Source: UBA2632 sp964452155 (GTDB lineage Bacteria > Bacteroidota > Bacteroidia > Bacteroidales > Dysgonomonadaceae). Taken from it: 26,984 bases of DNA. The stretch is taken from contig CAYVLC010000016.1 of NCBI GenBank assembly GCA_964452155.1, positions 1 to 26,984 of the forward strand, given 5' to 3'. Shown one piece after another: positions 17,579 to 25,829 of the stretch. Both the position numbers and the translations under genes were made by a program. The stretch's first letter is position 1. Each line of letters opens with the position of its first letter. Below the pieces are notes generated by a model. That model saw only the letters and a program-made list of their open reading frames with translations, did no database searches and had not been told where the DNA came from.

Positions 17579-17602
17579 AAAAAGAAAATTCTGCAGAACA
17601 AC

Positions 17603-18703
17603 ATGATATTAAAGCATCTATCAATACTAAACTACAAAAACCTCGGAGAGGTAGAGTTGTCGTTATCTCCAAAAATAAACTGTTTTTTGGGAGACAACGG
17701 AATGGGCAAAACCAATCTATTGGATGCTGTATATTATCTGTCGTTTTGTAAAAGTCACTCCAACCCCATCGATTCACAAGTTATATTGCACGATGCCGAT
17801 ATCTGCATGATAAAAGGCAAATACGAATTTGAAGGGGGTAGCAACGAAGAAATATCGTGTGCACTGAAGCGACGACAAAAAAAACAATTTAAACGAAACA
17901 AAAAACAGTACGACAAACTATCGTCGCACATTGGTTTTATTCCTTTGGTAATGATCTCTCCGGCCGACAACGAGCTCATAATGGGAGGTAGCGAAGAGCG
18001 AAGATTGTTTATGGATGTAGCCATATCTCAATTCGACAAGCCCTATCTGCAATCGCTGGTGCGCTACAACAATGCTTTGCAGCAACGCAATGCTACACTA
18101 AAAAGCGATGACATAGACAAAAGCTTACTCGAACTTTGGGAAGAAGTGATGATAGAAGAGGGTGAAGCCATCTTTGGAAAGCGAAATTTGTTTATCGAAG
18201 AATTAACACCTATCTTTCATCAGTTCTATACCACCATTAGCCAGTCCAGAGAGACAGTATCTCTTAGCTACTCGTCGCAACTGACCGAGATGAGTTTCAA
18301 AGAACGACTATTGGATGCACGCAAACGCGATATGATTCTTGGCCACACCACAGTGGGTATTCACCGCGACGACTTGGAAATGCTGATAGACGAATTTCCA
18401 ATAAAAAAAGATGGATCGCAAGGGCAGAAGAAGACATTCTTTGTAGCGTTGAAATTGGCGCAGTTTCAGTTTTTGTCTCGAAAAAGCAACACTACACCCA
18501 TACTGGTGCTCGATGATATCTTTGATAGGCTGGACGAAATTCGTGTGAAAGAGATCATTAAACTTGTATCAGGCAAGGATTTTGGACAAATATTTATTTC
18601 AGATACCAATAGACAATCTCTCGATAGAATACTGCAACCCTTCAACGATAACTACCACCTCTACTCTGTGGCAGACGGAGTAATAGAAGAGATGGAAAAA
18701 TAA
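17603..18703 (+). CDS. recF: DNA replication and repair protein RecF
   Basis: A 366-residue SMC-like ATPase that works with RecO and RecR to load RecA at gapped DNA. It has Walker A GDNGMGKT (30-37), the ABC-type signature region DGSQGQKKTFF (270-280), and Walker B LVLDDIFDRLD (301-311). The length and the start MILKHLSILNYKNL are typical. It lies between cdaA and the DUF721 gene, with short gaps that suggest one transcript. Confidence 0.97.
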   Translation: MILKHLSILNYKNLGEVELSLSPKINCFLGDNGMGKTNLLDAVYYLSFCKSHSNPIDSQVILHDADICMIKGKYEFEGGSNEEISCALKRRQKKQFKRNKKQYDKLSSHIGFIPLVMISPADNELIMGGSEERRLFMDVAISQFDKPYLQSLVRYNNALQQRNATLKSDDIDKSLLELWEEVMIEEGEAIFGKRNLFIEELTPIFHQFYTTISQSRETVSLSYSSQLTEMSFKERLLDARKRDMILGHTTVGIHRDDLEMLIDEFPIKKDGSQGQKKTFFVALKLAQFQFLSRKSNTTPILVLDDIFDRLDEIRVKEIIKLVSGKDFGQIFISDTNRQSLDRILQPFNDNYHLYSVADGVIEEMEK

Positions 18704-18736
18704 TATACAAACAAAAAAAGACAGACAACACCAACA

Positions 18737-19042
18737 ATGATAAAACGAAACGCAAGAGATATAGGAACAATCATAAAAGAGGTGCTTGGAGAAAGAAACT
18801 CCCAACTGAATCATATACAAAGAGGAGTTGCCGAAAACCGTATTATTAGGGGGTGGTATGAGGTACTTGGCGAAGGTGTTGCAGCATACACATCAAACGT
18901 TTATTTCAATAGAGGTGTACTCATTGTTTACCTCAAATCGTCGGTATTACGAGCCGAATTAATGATGAATAAACAAAACCTGATAAATAAACTCAATGAA
19001 TATGCAGAGATGAAAATCTTACGAGATATCCACTTAAGATAA
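18737..19042 (+). CDS. DUF721 (DciA-like) protein
   Basis: A 101-residue basic protein with the DUF721 pattern: an N-terminal helix (IGTIIKEVLGE), then W40 in RGWYEVLGEGVAAYT, the strand GVLIVYLKSSVLRAEL, and a final NKLNEY segment. DUF721 includes DciA, which works with the replicative helicase DnaB in bacteria without DnaC or DnaI. The place directly after recF is common in Bacteroidota and fits a role in replication or repair. That it is a DciA functional equivalent is an inference. Confidence 0.82.
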   Translation: MIKRNARDIGTIIKEVLGERNSQLNHIQRGVAENRIIRGWYEVLGEGVAAYTSNVYFNRGVLIVYLKSSVLRAELMMNKQNLINKLNEYAEMKILRDIHLR

Positions 19043-19185
19043 AATGAAATGAGCATGGAGTATGAGTTGAAACAAGCTATAACAAGAAATAACAAGAAAG
19101 AGAACTTCGAATTGAAAAATTACAGAAAAAAAATGAGAAAAAAAACTACCATAACGTTTTACACTTTAATTGACACCTTTTCGTG

Positions 19186-20445
19186 ATGAATAATTTTGAT
19201 GCTATTATTGTAGGAGCTGGCCCTGCAGGACTATTAGCAGCAGGAAGGGCTGCAGAGCTGGGTGGCAAGGTGTTGGTGTTGGAAAAGATGAAGCGAGAAG
19301 GACGCAAACTGCTTATTACTGGTAAAGGCCGTTGTAATATCACAAATGATGCCCCAATAAGTGAGTTTATAAAACATGTGTACCCCAATGGACGATTCTT
19401 GCGAACTGCATTCTCTTCTTTTTACTCAAAAGATATCATAGAGCTTCTTCAAAAGCATGGGGTTGAATGCACATTGGAGCGTGGAGGTCGTTATTTTCCT
19501 GCAAGCAACCGCTCTGCAGATGTTTTAAAGGCATTGCTGCAGTGGGTGAATAGTTTTAAAGTAGAAATACGCTGCGGTTGCAGGGTCGAAGAGTTGATAG
19601 TGGAAGATAACACCATAAAAGGAGTAAAGGCAAACGGTCAAAAGTTTCTGTGCAAACATGTTATTTTGTCAACTGGAGGAAAATCATATCCTGCAACTGG
19701 CTCCAATGGAGAGGGGTATGAGCTAGCACGACATGCACAACATTCTATTGTAAAGGCAAGACCAGCATTAGTACCCCTTGAAACTGAAGGTGACCTTGCT
19801 CAAAAACTACAAGGTCTGAATCTGAAAAATGTGAAGGCAACAGTATGGGTGAATGGAAAGAAAAAAGCAGATGATTTTGGAGAGATGATTTTCACCCATT
19901 TTGGTTTGTCGGGGCCTATCATTCTTACTTTAAGCAGGGTGGTAGTAGAAGAATTGCAGAATAAAAATAGGGTGGAAATAGTCATTGACCTAAAGCCCGC
20001 ATTGGATGAACAAAAACTTGACAACAGACTGATTCGCGATCTGAATGAGCATGGAAACAAAAAGCTGCTTAATATTTTTCGACTTTGGTTGCCAGCAAGT
20101 ATGATTCCAGTTTTTGTTGATCTGCTTGCTATTGACGCTGAAAAAGAGTGTAATCAGGTTTCCTCAAAAGAGCGGAAACAGATTCTTTATCTTCTTAAAA
20201 ATCTTGTTTTTAAAATATCAAATTACCGCTCGTTCAAAGAGGCCATAATAACATCGGGTGGTATAAGCACAAAAGAGATAAACCAAAAAACAATGGAATC
20301 CAAAATTGTGAAAGGCCTCTATTTTGCTGGAGAGATGATCGACTTAGATGCTGAAACAGGAGGATATAATCTGCAAATTGCCTATTCAACTGGATGGTTA
20401 GCAGGTGACTCTTGCATGAAAGATAAGAAAAACGACCACTCTTAG
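19186..20445 (+). CDS. BaiN/HI0933 family FAD-dependent oxidoreductase
   Basis: This roughly 419-residue flavoprotein has the N-terminal dinucleotide fold GAGPAGLLAAGRAAELGG (10-27), the family motif LLITGKGRCNITN (42-54), and a C-terminal FAD motif region ending in AETGGYNLQIAYSTG. These identify the HI0933/YhiN/BaiN group of soluble oxidoreductases, whose physiological substrate is mostly unknown. A GTG at 19183 could serve as start, but the ATG at 19186 gives the usual MNNFDAIIVG beginning. The 140-base gap before it holds only AT-rich DNA with no clear promoter. Confidence 0.9.
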   Translation: MNNFDAIIVGAGPAGLLAAGRAAELGGKVLVLEKMKREGRKLLITGKGRCNITNDAPISEFIKHVYPNGRFLRTAFSSFYSKDIIELLQKHGVECTLERGGRYFPASNRSADVLKALLQWVNSFKVEIRCGCRVEELIVEDNTIKGVKANGQKFLCKHVILSTGGKSYPATGSNGEGYELARHAQHSIVKARPALVPLETEGDLAQKLQGLNLKNVKATVWVNGKKKADDFGEMIFTHFGLSGPIILTLSRVVVEELQNKNRVEIVIDLKPALDEQKLDNRLIRDLNEHGNKKLLNIFRLWLPASMIPVFVDLLAIDAEKECNQVSSKERKQILYLLKNLVFKISNYRSFKEAIITSGGISTKEINQKTMESKIVKGLYFAGEMIDLDAETGGYNLQIAYSTGWLAGDSCMKDKKNDHS

Positions 20446-20523
20446 CTAAAACAATTTACCAATCACTGGCTTAACAATGACATGATTTTACAAAAAAAGT
20501 ATCAACAAAAAAATAACCAAATT

Positions 20524-21372
20524 ATGAGAAAAACATTTTTCCTCACCCTATCCATACTCTTTATATCAATGGCTTTTGGACAAAATGAAAAGAAAATGTA
20601 TGCGATTAACATAGCCACCTATAACCTAAGGTTAGACACCCCAAACGATGGCTTGGATGCTTGGGAGCATCGAAAAGATAATGTAAATGGATTAATACGT
20701 TTCCACGATTTCGATATTGTGGGTACACAAGAGGGATTCCATCATCAGTTGTTAGACATTACCACACTAGGAGATTATGCATATGTGGGTGTAGGGCGCG
20801 ACGATGGTGTGAACGAAGGTGAACACTCGGCCATTATATATAAAACAAACCGCTTTGAAGTACTAGACAGTGGCGACTTTTGGTTTTCAGAAACCCCAGA
20901 GACACCCTCTTATGGATGGGAAGCAAAGTACAGAAGAGTATGTTCGTGGGCAAAGTTTAAAGATATAGAAGTGGGCAAAGAGTTCTATGTATTCAGCTTG
21001 CACTACGACCACGAGGCCAAAGAGGCACGCAGAAACTCTTCTTTGCTATTGCTTCAAAAAATCAATGAAATTGCTGGTGATACACCCATATTTTGTGTAG
21101 GTGATTTTAATGCAACACCCAATGACGAACCTATTAAGATAATATACAATGCAGGTCTATTGAATGACTCTCGCCTCGTTACCCAAACCAAGCCTTATGG
21201 AACCGAAGGTACATTTAATGCATTTAAAATAGACGCACCAATGCAAAACAGAATAGATTATATTTGGGTGAGCAAGGACATTACAATCATAAAATATGGT
21301 GTGCTGAATGATATTCATTACGGACATTTTCCATCTGATCATTTTCCAGTGATGGTGAAGGCTAAATTTTGA
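20524..21372 (+). CDS. Secreted endonuclease/exonuclease/phosphatase-fold hydrolase
   Basis: A 282-residue EEP-superfamily protein (DNase I/sphingomyelinase/inositol phosphatase fold). The frame is open from 20482, but MRKTFFLTLSILFISMAFG at 20524 is a clean signal peptide, so that start is chosen. Catalytic and metal residues are visible: N34 (ATYNLR), E70 (GTQEG), H150 (FSLHYD), D184 and N186 (GDFNATP), D235 (RIDYIW) and the SDHFPV motif with H273. Export suggests an extracellular or periplasmic phosphodiesterase; the substrate could be a nucleic acid, lipid or sugar phosphate. It ends 4 bases before the TIGR03643 gene and may lead that operon. Confidence 0.88.
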   Translation: MRKTFFLTLSILFISMAFGQNEKKMYAINIATYNLRLDTPNDGLDAWEHRKDNVNGLIRFHDFDIVGTQEGFHHQLLDITTLGDYAYVGVGRDDGVNEGEHSAIIYKTNRFEVLDSGDFWFSETPETPSYGWEAKYRRVCSWAKFKDIEVGKEFYVFSLHYDHEAKEARRNSSLLLLQKINEIAGDTPIFCVGDFNATPNDEPIKIIYNAGLLNDSRLVTQTKPYGTEGTFNAFKIDAPMQNRIDYIWVSKDITIIKYGVLNDIHYGHFPSDHFPVMVKAKF

Positions 21373-21376
21373 AGTA

Positions 21377-21703
21377 ATGCAGCAGCAAAAAGGTAAAGAG
21401 AGCAAAAACATAAGAGCTTTACACACAACGTTTATGACACAGATAGAACGCGACAGAATAATTGAAATGGCCTGGGAAGACCGAACTCCATTTGAAGCCA
21501 TAGAAATACAATTTGGCTACACAGAAACTGATGTAATCAAACTTATGCGCAAAGAGCTAAAAAGCAGCTCTTTTAAGCTTTGGAGAAAGAGAGTGAATAG
21601 CGGTGTAAGCAGTAAACATCTCTACAAAAGAGATAAAGCAATAAATCGCTTTAAGTCTTCAAGACAACGTGATGTTTCGAATAACAAGATTGCTAAACGA
21701 TGA
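21377..21703 (+). CDS. TIGR03643/DUF2805 family protein
   Basis: This 108-residue protein contains the family core: DRIIEMAWEDRTPFEAIEI, then QFGYTETDVIKLMRKEL and SSSFKLWRKRV. The helical core looks like a helix-turn-helix, and the tail (from about 75) is rich in K and R, so nucleic acid binding is possible. The function is not known. I recall members often lying beside photolyase genes, as here: its stop overlaps the photolyase-like start by ATGA. The first 19 residues precede the usual family start near MTQIERD, so an internal ATG may be used instead. Confidence 0.85.
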   Translation: MQQQKGKESKNIRALHTTFMTQIERDRIIEMAWEDRTPFEAIEIQFGYTETDVIKLMRKELKSSSFKLWRKRVNSGVSSKHLYKRDKAINRFKSSRQRDVSNNKIAKR

Positions 21704-22791
21704 AATTTATAACCAAAATAGATGATATAGACGCGCTGGTTGCTACTATAGACCCAAAGCTATATGCAAAAACAAGAAATTTTGGAAATGGAGCAGTCAC
21801 TAAGCTTAGCCCCTATATCTCAAGGGGGGTAATTTCTACTCGTTATGTGTGTATGCATATTCTCTCTTTAGAAAAACCTTGGTACGAAATAGAAAAACTG
21901 ATTCAAGAACTTGCCTGGAGAGATTATTGGCAGCAAGTTTGGATAACTAAAGGAGATGCTATTTATAGCGATCTTAAAAATGAGCAAAGCCCCATTTCTA
22001 ACTATCAAATTCCAAAAACTATTGCAAATGGTACTACTACAATTGAAGCTATTGACACAGCTATTAAAGAGCTCTACACCACAGGCTATATGCACAATCA
22101 CATGCGTATGTATGTAGCCGCTATCTGTTGTAATGTAGCAAAATCGCATTGGCTACAACCCGCCAAATGGCTATACGCCAATCTGTTAGATGGCGATATT
22201 GCAAGCAACCACTTGAGCTGGCAATGGATAGCAGGAGCTTTCTCTAACAAGAAATATTTTGCCAATCAAGATAATATTAATCACTTTTTTGACTCAAAGC
22301 AGAAAGGAACTTTTTTGGATGTAGATTACGATAGGTTCGAGAAAATGGAAATCCCCAAAGTATTGTTAGATACAATATCTTTGAATATTAACACCAATCT
22401 GGACCAAATCGAGCTTTCAAACGATATAAAAAATGTACCTTCTTTAATCTACAACTATTACAACTTAGACCCTCTGTGGCATAAAGATAAAGATTATCAA
22501 CGAATTTTGCTTTTAGAGCCTTCAAAATTTAAGCAGCACCCAGTAAGTTCAAAGTGTATTAATTTTGCACTTAGATTGTCAGAAAACATTCCGCATATTA
22601 AAGTCTTTGTGGGAGAATTTGAAGCACTACTTACTCACATAAACCCAGACAAAATGATTTACAAAGAACATCCATTAAACTTTAACTACATAGGGAGAGA
22701 AGAGTCTAGAGATTGGATGTTTGCTGTTAAAGGTTATTTTCCTTCGTTTTTTTCATTCTGGAAAAAGTGTAAAAAGGAATTAAAGCAATGA
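21700..22791 (+). CDS. Photolyase-like FAD protein with antenna-like domain at the C-terminus
   Basis: A 363-residue protein. Residues 20-200 are a photolyase FAD-binding domain: KLSPYISRGVIS, QELAWRDYW, TTGYMHNHMRM, LLDGDIASNHLSWQW. By alignment to E. coli photolyase, the CPD-contact residues E274, W277, N341 and M345 correspond to E70, W73, N133 and M137, and the flavin-contacting N378 to N170. W382 and W359 of the electron relay match W174 and W151, while W306 has no Trp match. The usual N-terminal alpha/beta antenna domain is absent. Residues about 262-363 (RILLLEPSKF, VKGYFPSFFSFWKK) instead resemble it, including the TPF..W end segment. Light-driven repair of pyrimidine dimers is the likely role. 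It overlaps both neighbours by ATGA. Confidence 0.85.
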   Translation: MKFITKIDDIDALVATIDPKLYAKTRNFGNGAVTKLSPYISRGVISTRYVCMHILSLEKPWYEIEKLIQELAWRDYWQQVWITKGDAIYSDLKNEQSPISNYQIPKTIANGTTTIEAIDTAIKELYTTGYMHNHMRMYVAAICCNVAKSHWLQPAKWLYANLLDGDIASNHLSWQWIAGAFSNKKYFANQDNINHFFDSKQKGTFLDVDYDRFEKMEIPKVLLDTISLNINTNLDQIELSNDIKNVPSLIYNYYNLDPLWHKDKDYQRILLLEPSKFKQHPVSSKCINFALRLSENIPHIKVFVGEFEALLTHINPDKMIYKEHPLNFNYIGREESRDWMFAVKGYFPSFFSFWKKCKKELKQ

Positions 22792-22925
22792 CAAAAACTT
22801 ACCAACCCACAAAAATATGCCTCTCTTGCAATCGCCCATTTAGCTGGCGTAAAAAATGGAACAAAGATTGGGAGTATGTAAAATACTGCAGTGAACGGTG
22901 TAAAAGAAACAAAAACAAAGCATGA
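22788..22925 (+). CDS. DUF2256 small zinc-binding protein
   Basis: A 45-residue ORF that is easily missed. It contains KICLSCNRPFSWRKKW and VKYCSERCKR, with C11, C14, C34 and C38 placed as a four-cysteine zinc ribbon. This is the DUF2256 pattern; the function is unknown. Its ATG overlaps the photolyase-like stop, and its TGA overlaps the ATG of the next gene, so both junctions are ATGA. That double overlap and the conserved motif make it a real gene. Its place between two photolyase-family genes suggests a partner or assembly role, which is inference. Confidence 0.88.
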   Translation: MTKTYQPTKICLSCNRPFSWRKKWNKDWEYVKYCSERCKRNKNKA

Positions 22926-24451
22926 AAGATATTAACCTTGTTTTCCCTCATCAACTATTTCAAGAAAGTCCTCTTTTAAAAAATGGCTATGACATTTATA
23001 TTATTGAGGAACATCTGTTTTTTAAACAATATAATTTTCACAAGCAAAAGATAGCGTTTCATAGAGCTTCCATGAAAGCTTATCAGAATTATCTTGAGAG
23101 CTTAAAGCTAAAGACACATTATATTGATGCAGATAATCCACTGGCAGATATTAGGAATTTTAGCAAAGAGATTGCTAGTAAAAACATCCAATCAATAAAC
23201 GTTATAGAGCCAAGTGACGACTGGCTTTCGCAACGACTAAACAAACTAACTGAAAATTGTGTAGTAAAATACTATCAAAACCCTCAGTTTTTTAATTCAA
23301 AAAAGGATTTAGCTGCTTTTTTCAGAAAAGACAAAAAGACTTTCTTTCAAACCTCATTTTACAAAGAACAACGTAAAAAACTGAACATTTTAATTGATAA
23401 AGAGCAACAACCCATCGGTGGTAAATGGACTTTTGACAGTGAAAACCGAAAGAAATATCCCAGAAACAAGATACCCCCCAGAGTGCAGTTTCCAGATAAA
23501 TCTACTTTTTGGGACGAAGCCTACCACTATACCATAAATAAGTTTTCAGACAATCTTGGTAGGATAAAAAAACAACGCTTATATCCCATCACACACCAAG
23601 AGGCTAAAGATTGGCTTGAACAGTTTTTGAAGCACCGCTTTCACGATTTTGGGATATATGAAGATGCAATTGTAAAAGAGGACTCTATTCTTAACCATAG
23701 CGTTTTATCGCCACTAATAAATGTTGGGCTTATTTTACCATCAGAAATAATAAATAGTACCCTTGTATTCTCTCAAAAAGAGAATATTCCACTCAACTCA
23801 ACCGAGGGTTTTGTGAGACAAATTATTGGTTGGCGTGAGTTTATTCGTGGCATGTATTTATATAAAGGACGTTTTTCAAGAACTAAAAACTACTGGAAAT
23901 TTGACCGTAAAATACCTCAATCTTTTTATGACGGATCAACGGGGATTGACCCAATTGACACAACTATAAAAAAAGTACTAGAAACTGGATACTGCAATCA
24001 TATAGAGCGATTGATGATTCTTGGAAACTTTATGCTCCTTTGTGAGTTCGATCCAAATGAGGTTTTTAGGTGGTTTATGGAGCTGTTTATTGACGCATAC
24101 GATTGGGTAATGGTACCGAATGTATATGGAATGTGTATGTTTGCAGATGGTGGAACATTTGCTACAAAACCTTATATTGGGGGAGCCAACTATATCAATA
24201 AAATGAGCAATTACCCCAAAGGAGAGTGGCAAGAAACATGGGATGGTATGTTTTGGCATTTTGTTATAAAGCATGAAGCGTTTTTTAGTGCAAACCCACG
24301 AACAGCTATGCTAGTTAATACGCTCAGAAAAATGTCGGAAGAGAAACGAGAAACACATATAAAAAATGCAGAGTTGTTTATCAAAAACAAGTTGCAGATT
24401 GGAGAAAACTCACAAAATGATGCCCCAACAGCAGTAAAAGAGAACAACTAA
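22922..24451 (+). CDS. FeS-BCP-class cryptochrome/photolyase lacking the Fe-S cysteines
   Basis: A 509-residue protein of the prokaryotic (6-4) photolyase/CryB (FeS-BCP) class. The N-terminal Rossmann-like domain begins NLVFPHQLF and continues past 130. The FAD domain has GFVRQIIGWREFIRG (296-310), GYCNHIERLMILGNF (356-370), and FADGGTFATKPYIGGANYI (407-425). H360 and R363 keep the HxxR active-site pattern, with N359 where relatives have a second His. Characterised members bind a 4Fe-4S cluster through four cysteines. Here those sites are P344, P432 and E435, and no cysteine follows C405, so the cluster should be absent. The final 20 residues are low in complexity. It probably binds FAD and responds to light, in repair or signalling. 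Confidence 0.85.
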   Translation: MKDINLVFPHQLFQESPLLKNGYDIYIIEEHLFFKQYNFHKQKIAFHRASMKAYQNYLESLKLKTHYIDADNPLADIRNFSKEIASKNIQSINVIEPSDDWLSQRLNKLTENCVVKYYQNPQFFNSKKDLAAFFRKDKKTFFQTSFYKEQRKKLNILIDKEQQPIGGKWTFDSENRKKYPRNKIPPRVQFPDKSTFWDEAYHYTINKFSDNLGRIKKQRLYPITHQEAKDWLEQFLKHRFHDFGIYEDAIVKEDSILNHSVLSPLINVGLILPSEIINSTLVFSQKENIPLNSTEGFVRQIIGWREFIRGMYLYKGRFSRTKNYWKFDRKIPQSFYDGSTGIDPIDTTIKKVLETGYCNHIERLMILGNFMLLCEFDPNEVFRWFMELFIDAYDWVMVPNVYGMCMFADGGTFATKPYIGGANYINKMSNYPKGEWQETWDGMFWHFVIKHEAFFSANPRTAMLVNTLRKMSEEKRETHIKNAELFIKNKLQIGENSQNDAPTAVKENN

Positions 24452-24474
24452 ATTAGAAAAGAGAACAACTAAAT
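24436..24474 (+). repeat. 21-base tandem duplication at a gene junction
   Basis: An 18-base unit, AAAAGAGAACAACTAAAT, occurs at 24436-24453 and again at 24457-24474, separated by TAG, so the period is 21. The first copy holds the stop of the cryptochrome-like gene and the second runs into the ATG of the helicase gene. Confidence 0.85.
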
Positions 24475-25801
24475 GTTGAAAATCAAAAATAATAAAACAG
24501 AATTGTATTTAAATAAATTTGAAATAGAAGCTCTCAATCCCATGCAGCTGGAGGCAAGCAAAACCATTCAAACCAAAAAGGACATAGTGTTGCTTTCGCC
24601 AACAGGAACAGGCAAGACACTGGCTTTTCTATTACCTCTAATAGAGACACTTGACAAGGAGTGCGATGAGATTCAAATTCTCATATTGGTACCCTCTCGT
24701 GAGTTGGCCCAGCAAATAGAACAAGTGGCTCGCAAGATGGGATCTGGTTTCAAGGTGAATGCCGTATATGGTGGACGCTCTGGCACGCAAGACAAAATTG
24801 ACTTGAAACACCGACCAGCAATTCTTATTGGTACACCTGGCAGAGTAGCCGACAGGATAAGAAGAGACAATATTCCTTTAAAATTTATCAAAACACTCGT
24901 ACTAGATGAGTTCGACAAATCTTTGGAAATAGGCTTTGAAAAGGAGATGACAGAGATTATTGAAGCGCTTACTAATGTGCGACAAAGAATTCTAACTTCG
25001 GCTACAAGCGATGTTACAATACCTAAATTTGTAGGGTTGCAAAGGCCTGTTTACATCAACCATATCGAGAAAGGAAGCTCTGAACTCACCATAAAAACAA
25101 TTCTTTCGCCCCAAAAGGATAAACTAAATACATTGGTAAAGGTGCTTGCATATATTGGATACAAACCTGGCATTATTTTTTGCAACTTCAAGGATGCGCT
25201 GGAGAGAATAAGTGATTTCTTAACAGACAACCACATTTATCATGAATGCTTCCATGGAGATATGGAGCAAATAGACAGAGAGCGAGCATTAGTTAAATTT
25301 AGAAATGGAACAAGTCAATTTCTATTGGCAACCGATTTGGCAGCCCGTGGACTTGATATTCCTGAACTAGATTTTATTCTTCACTACCACCTACCGCCAC
25401 GAGAAAAAGAGTTTACTCACCGAAACGGACGCACTGCACGCATGAACCGCAATGGAGTAGCCTATATACTACAGTGGAGTGGAGAGGAACTGCCAGATTA
25501 TATTCAAGACATTGATCCTGAGAAGCTGAGTATAGAAGACCAACAAAAGCCCCTACTTGATCCACCAATAATATGGAAAACCTTGTATATTACTGGAGGA
25601 AGACGAGATAAGATATCAAAAGGAGATGTAGCAGGTTTTTTGATTAAGGAAGGGCAGATTCGAAAAGACCAACTGGGTGTTATCGAAATTAATCAGAATT
25701 TCACCTTTGTAGGTGTGCAAGCCGATATAGCTCAAAAGCTTATAGCAAAGACACACAACAGGAAACTTAAAACCAAGAAGGTGAGAATTAGTCTCATTTA
25801 A
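24473..25801 (+). CDS. DEAD-box RNA helicase with DbpA-like C-terminal domain
   Basis: A 442-residue ATP-dependent RNA helicase. The two RecA-like domains carry the Q-motif region LNPMQLEASKTIQ, Walker A SPTGTGKT (42-49), TPGR (121-124), the box as DEFD (145-148) in place of DEAD, SAT (176-178), and a late HRNGRTARM where HRIGRTGR is usual. Residues about 365-442 form a DbpA-type RNA-binding domain (WKTLYITGGRRDKISKGD, then TFVGVQ), which in E. coli DbpA binds hairpin 92 of 23S rRNA. A role in large-subunit assembly is therefore plausible. It starts 21 bases after the cryptochrome-like gene. Confidence 0.92.
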   Translation: MLKIKNNKTELYLNKFEIEALNPMQLEASKTIQTKKDIVLLSPTGTGKTLAFLLPLIETLDKECDEIQILILVPSRELAQQIEQVARKMGSGFKVNAVYGGRSGTQDKIDLKHRPAILIGTPGRVADRIRRDNIPLKFIKTLVLDEFDKSLEIGFEKEMTEIIEALTNVRQRILTSATSDVTIPKFVGLQRPVYINHIEKGSSELTIKTILSPQKDKLNTLVKVLAYIGYKPGIIFCNFKDALERISDFLTDNHIYHECFHGDMEQIDRERALVKFRNGTSQFLLATDLAARGLDIPELDFILHYHLPPREKEFTHRNGRTARMNRNGVAYILQWSGEELPDYIQDIDPEKLSIEDQQKPLLDPPIIWKTLYITGGRRDKISKGDVAGFLIKEGQIRKDQLGVIEINQNFTFVGVQADIAQKLIAKTHNRKLKTKKVRISLI

Positions 25802-25829
25802 TTCCACAAATATATTATTATTGAAAATC

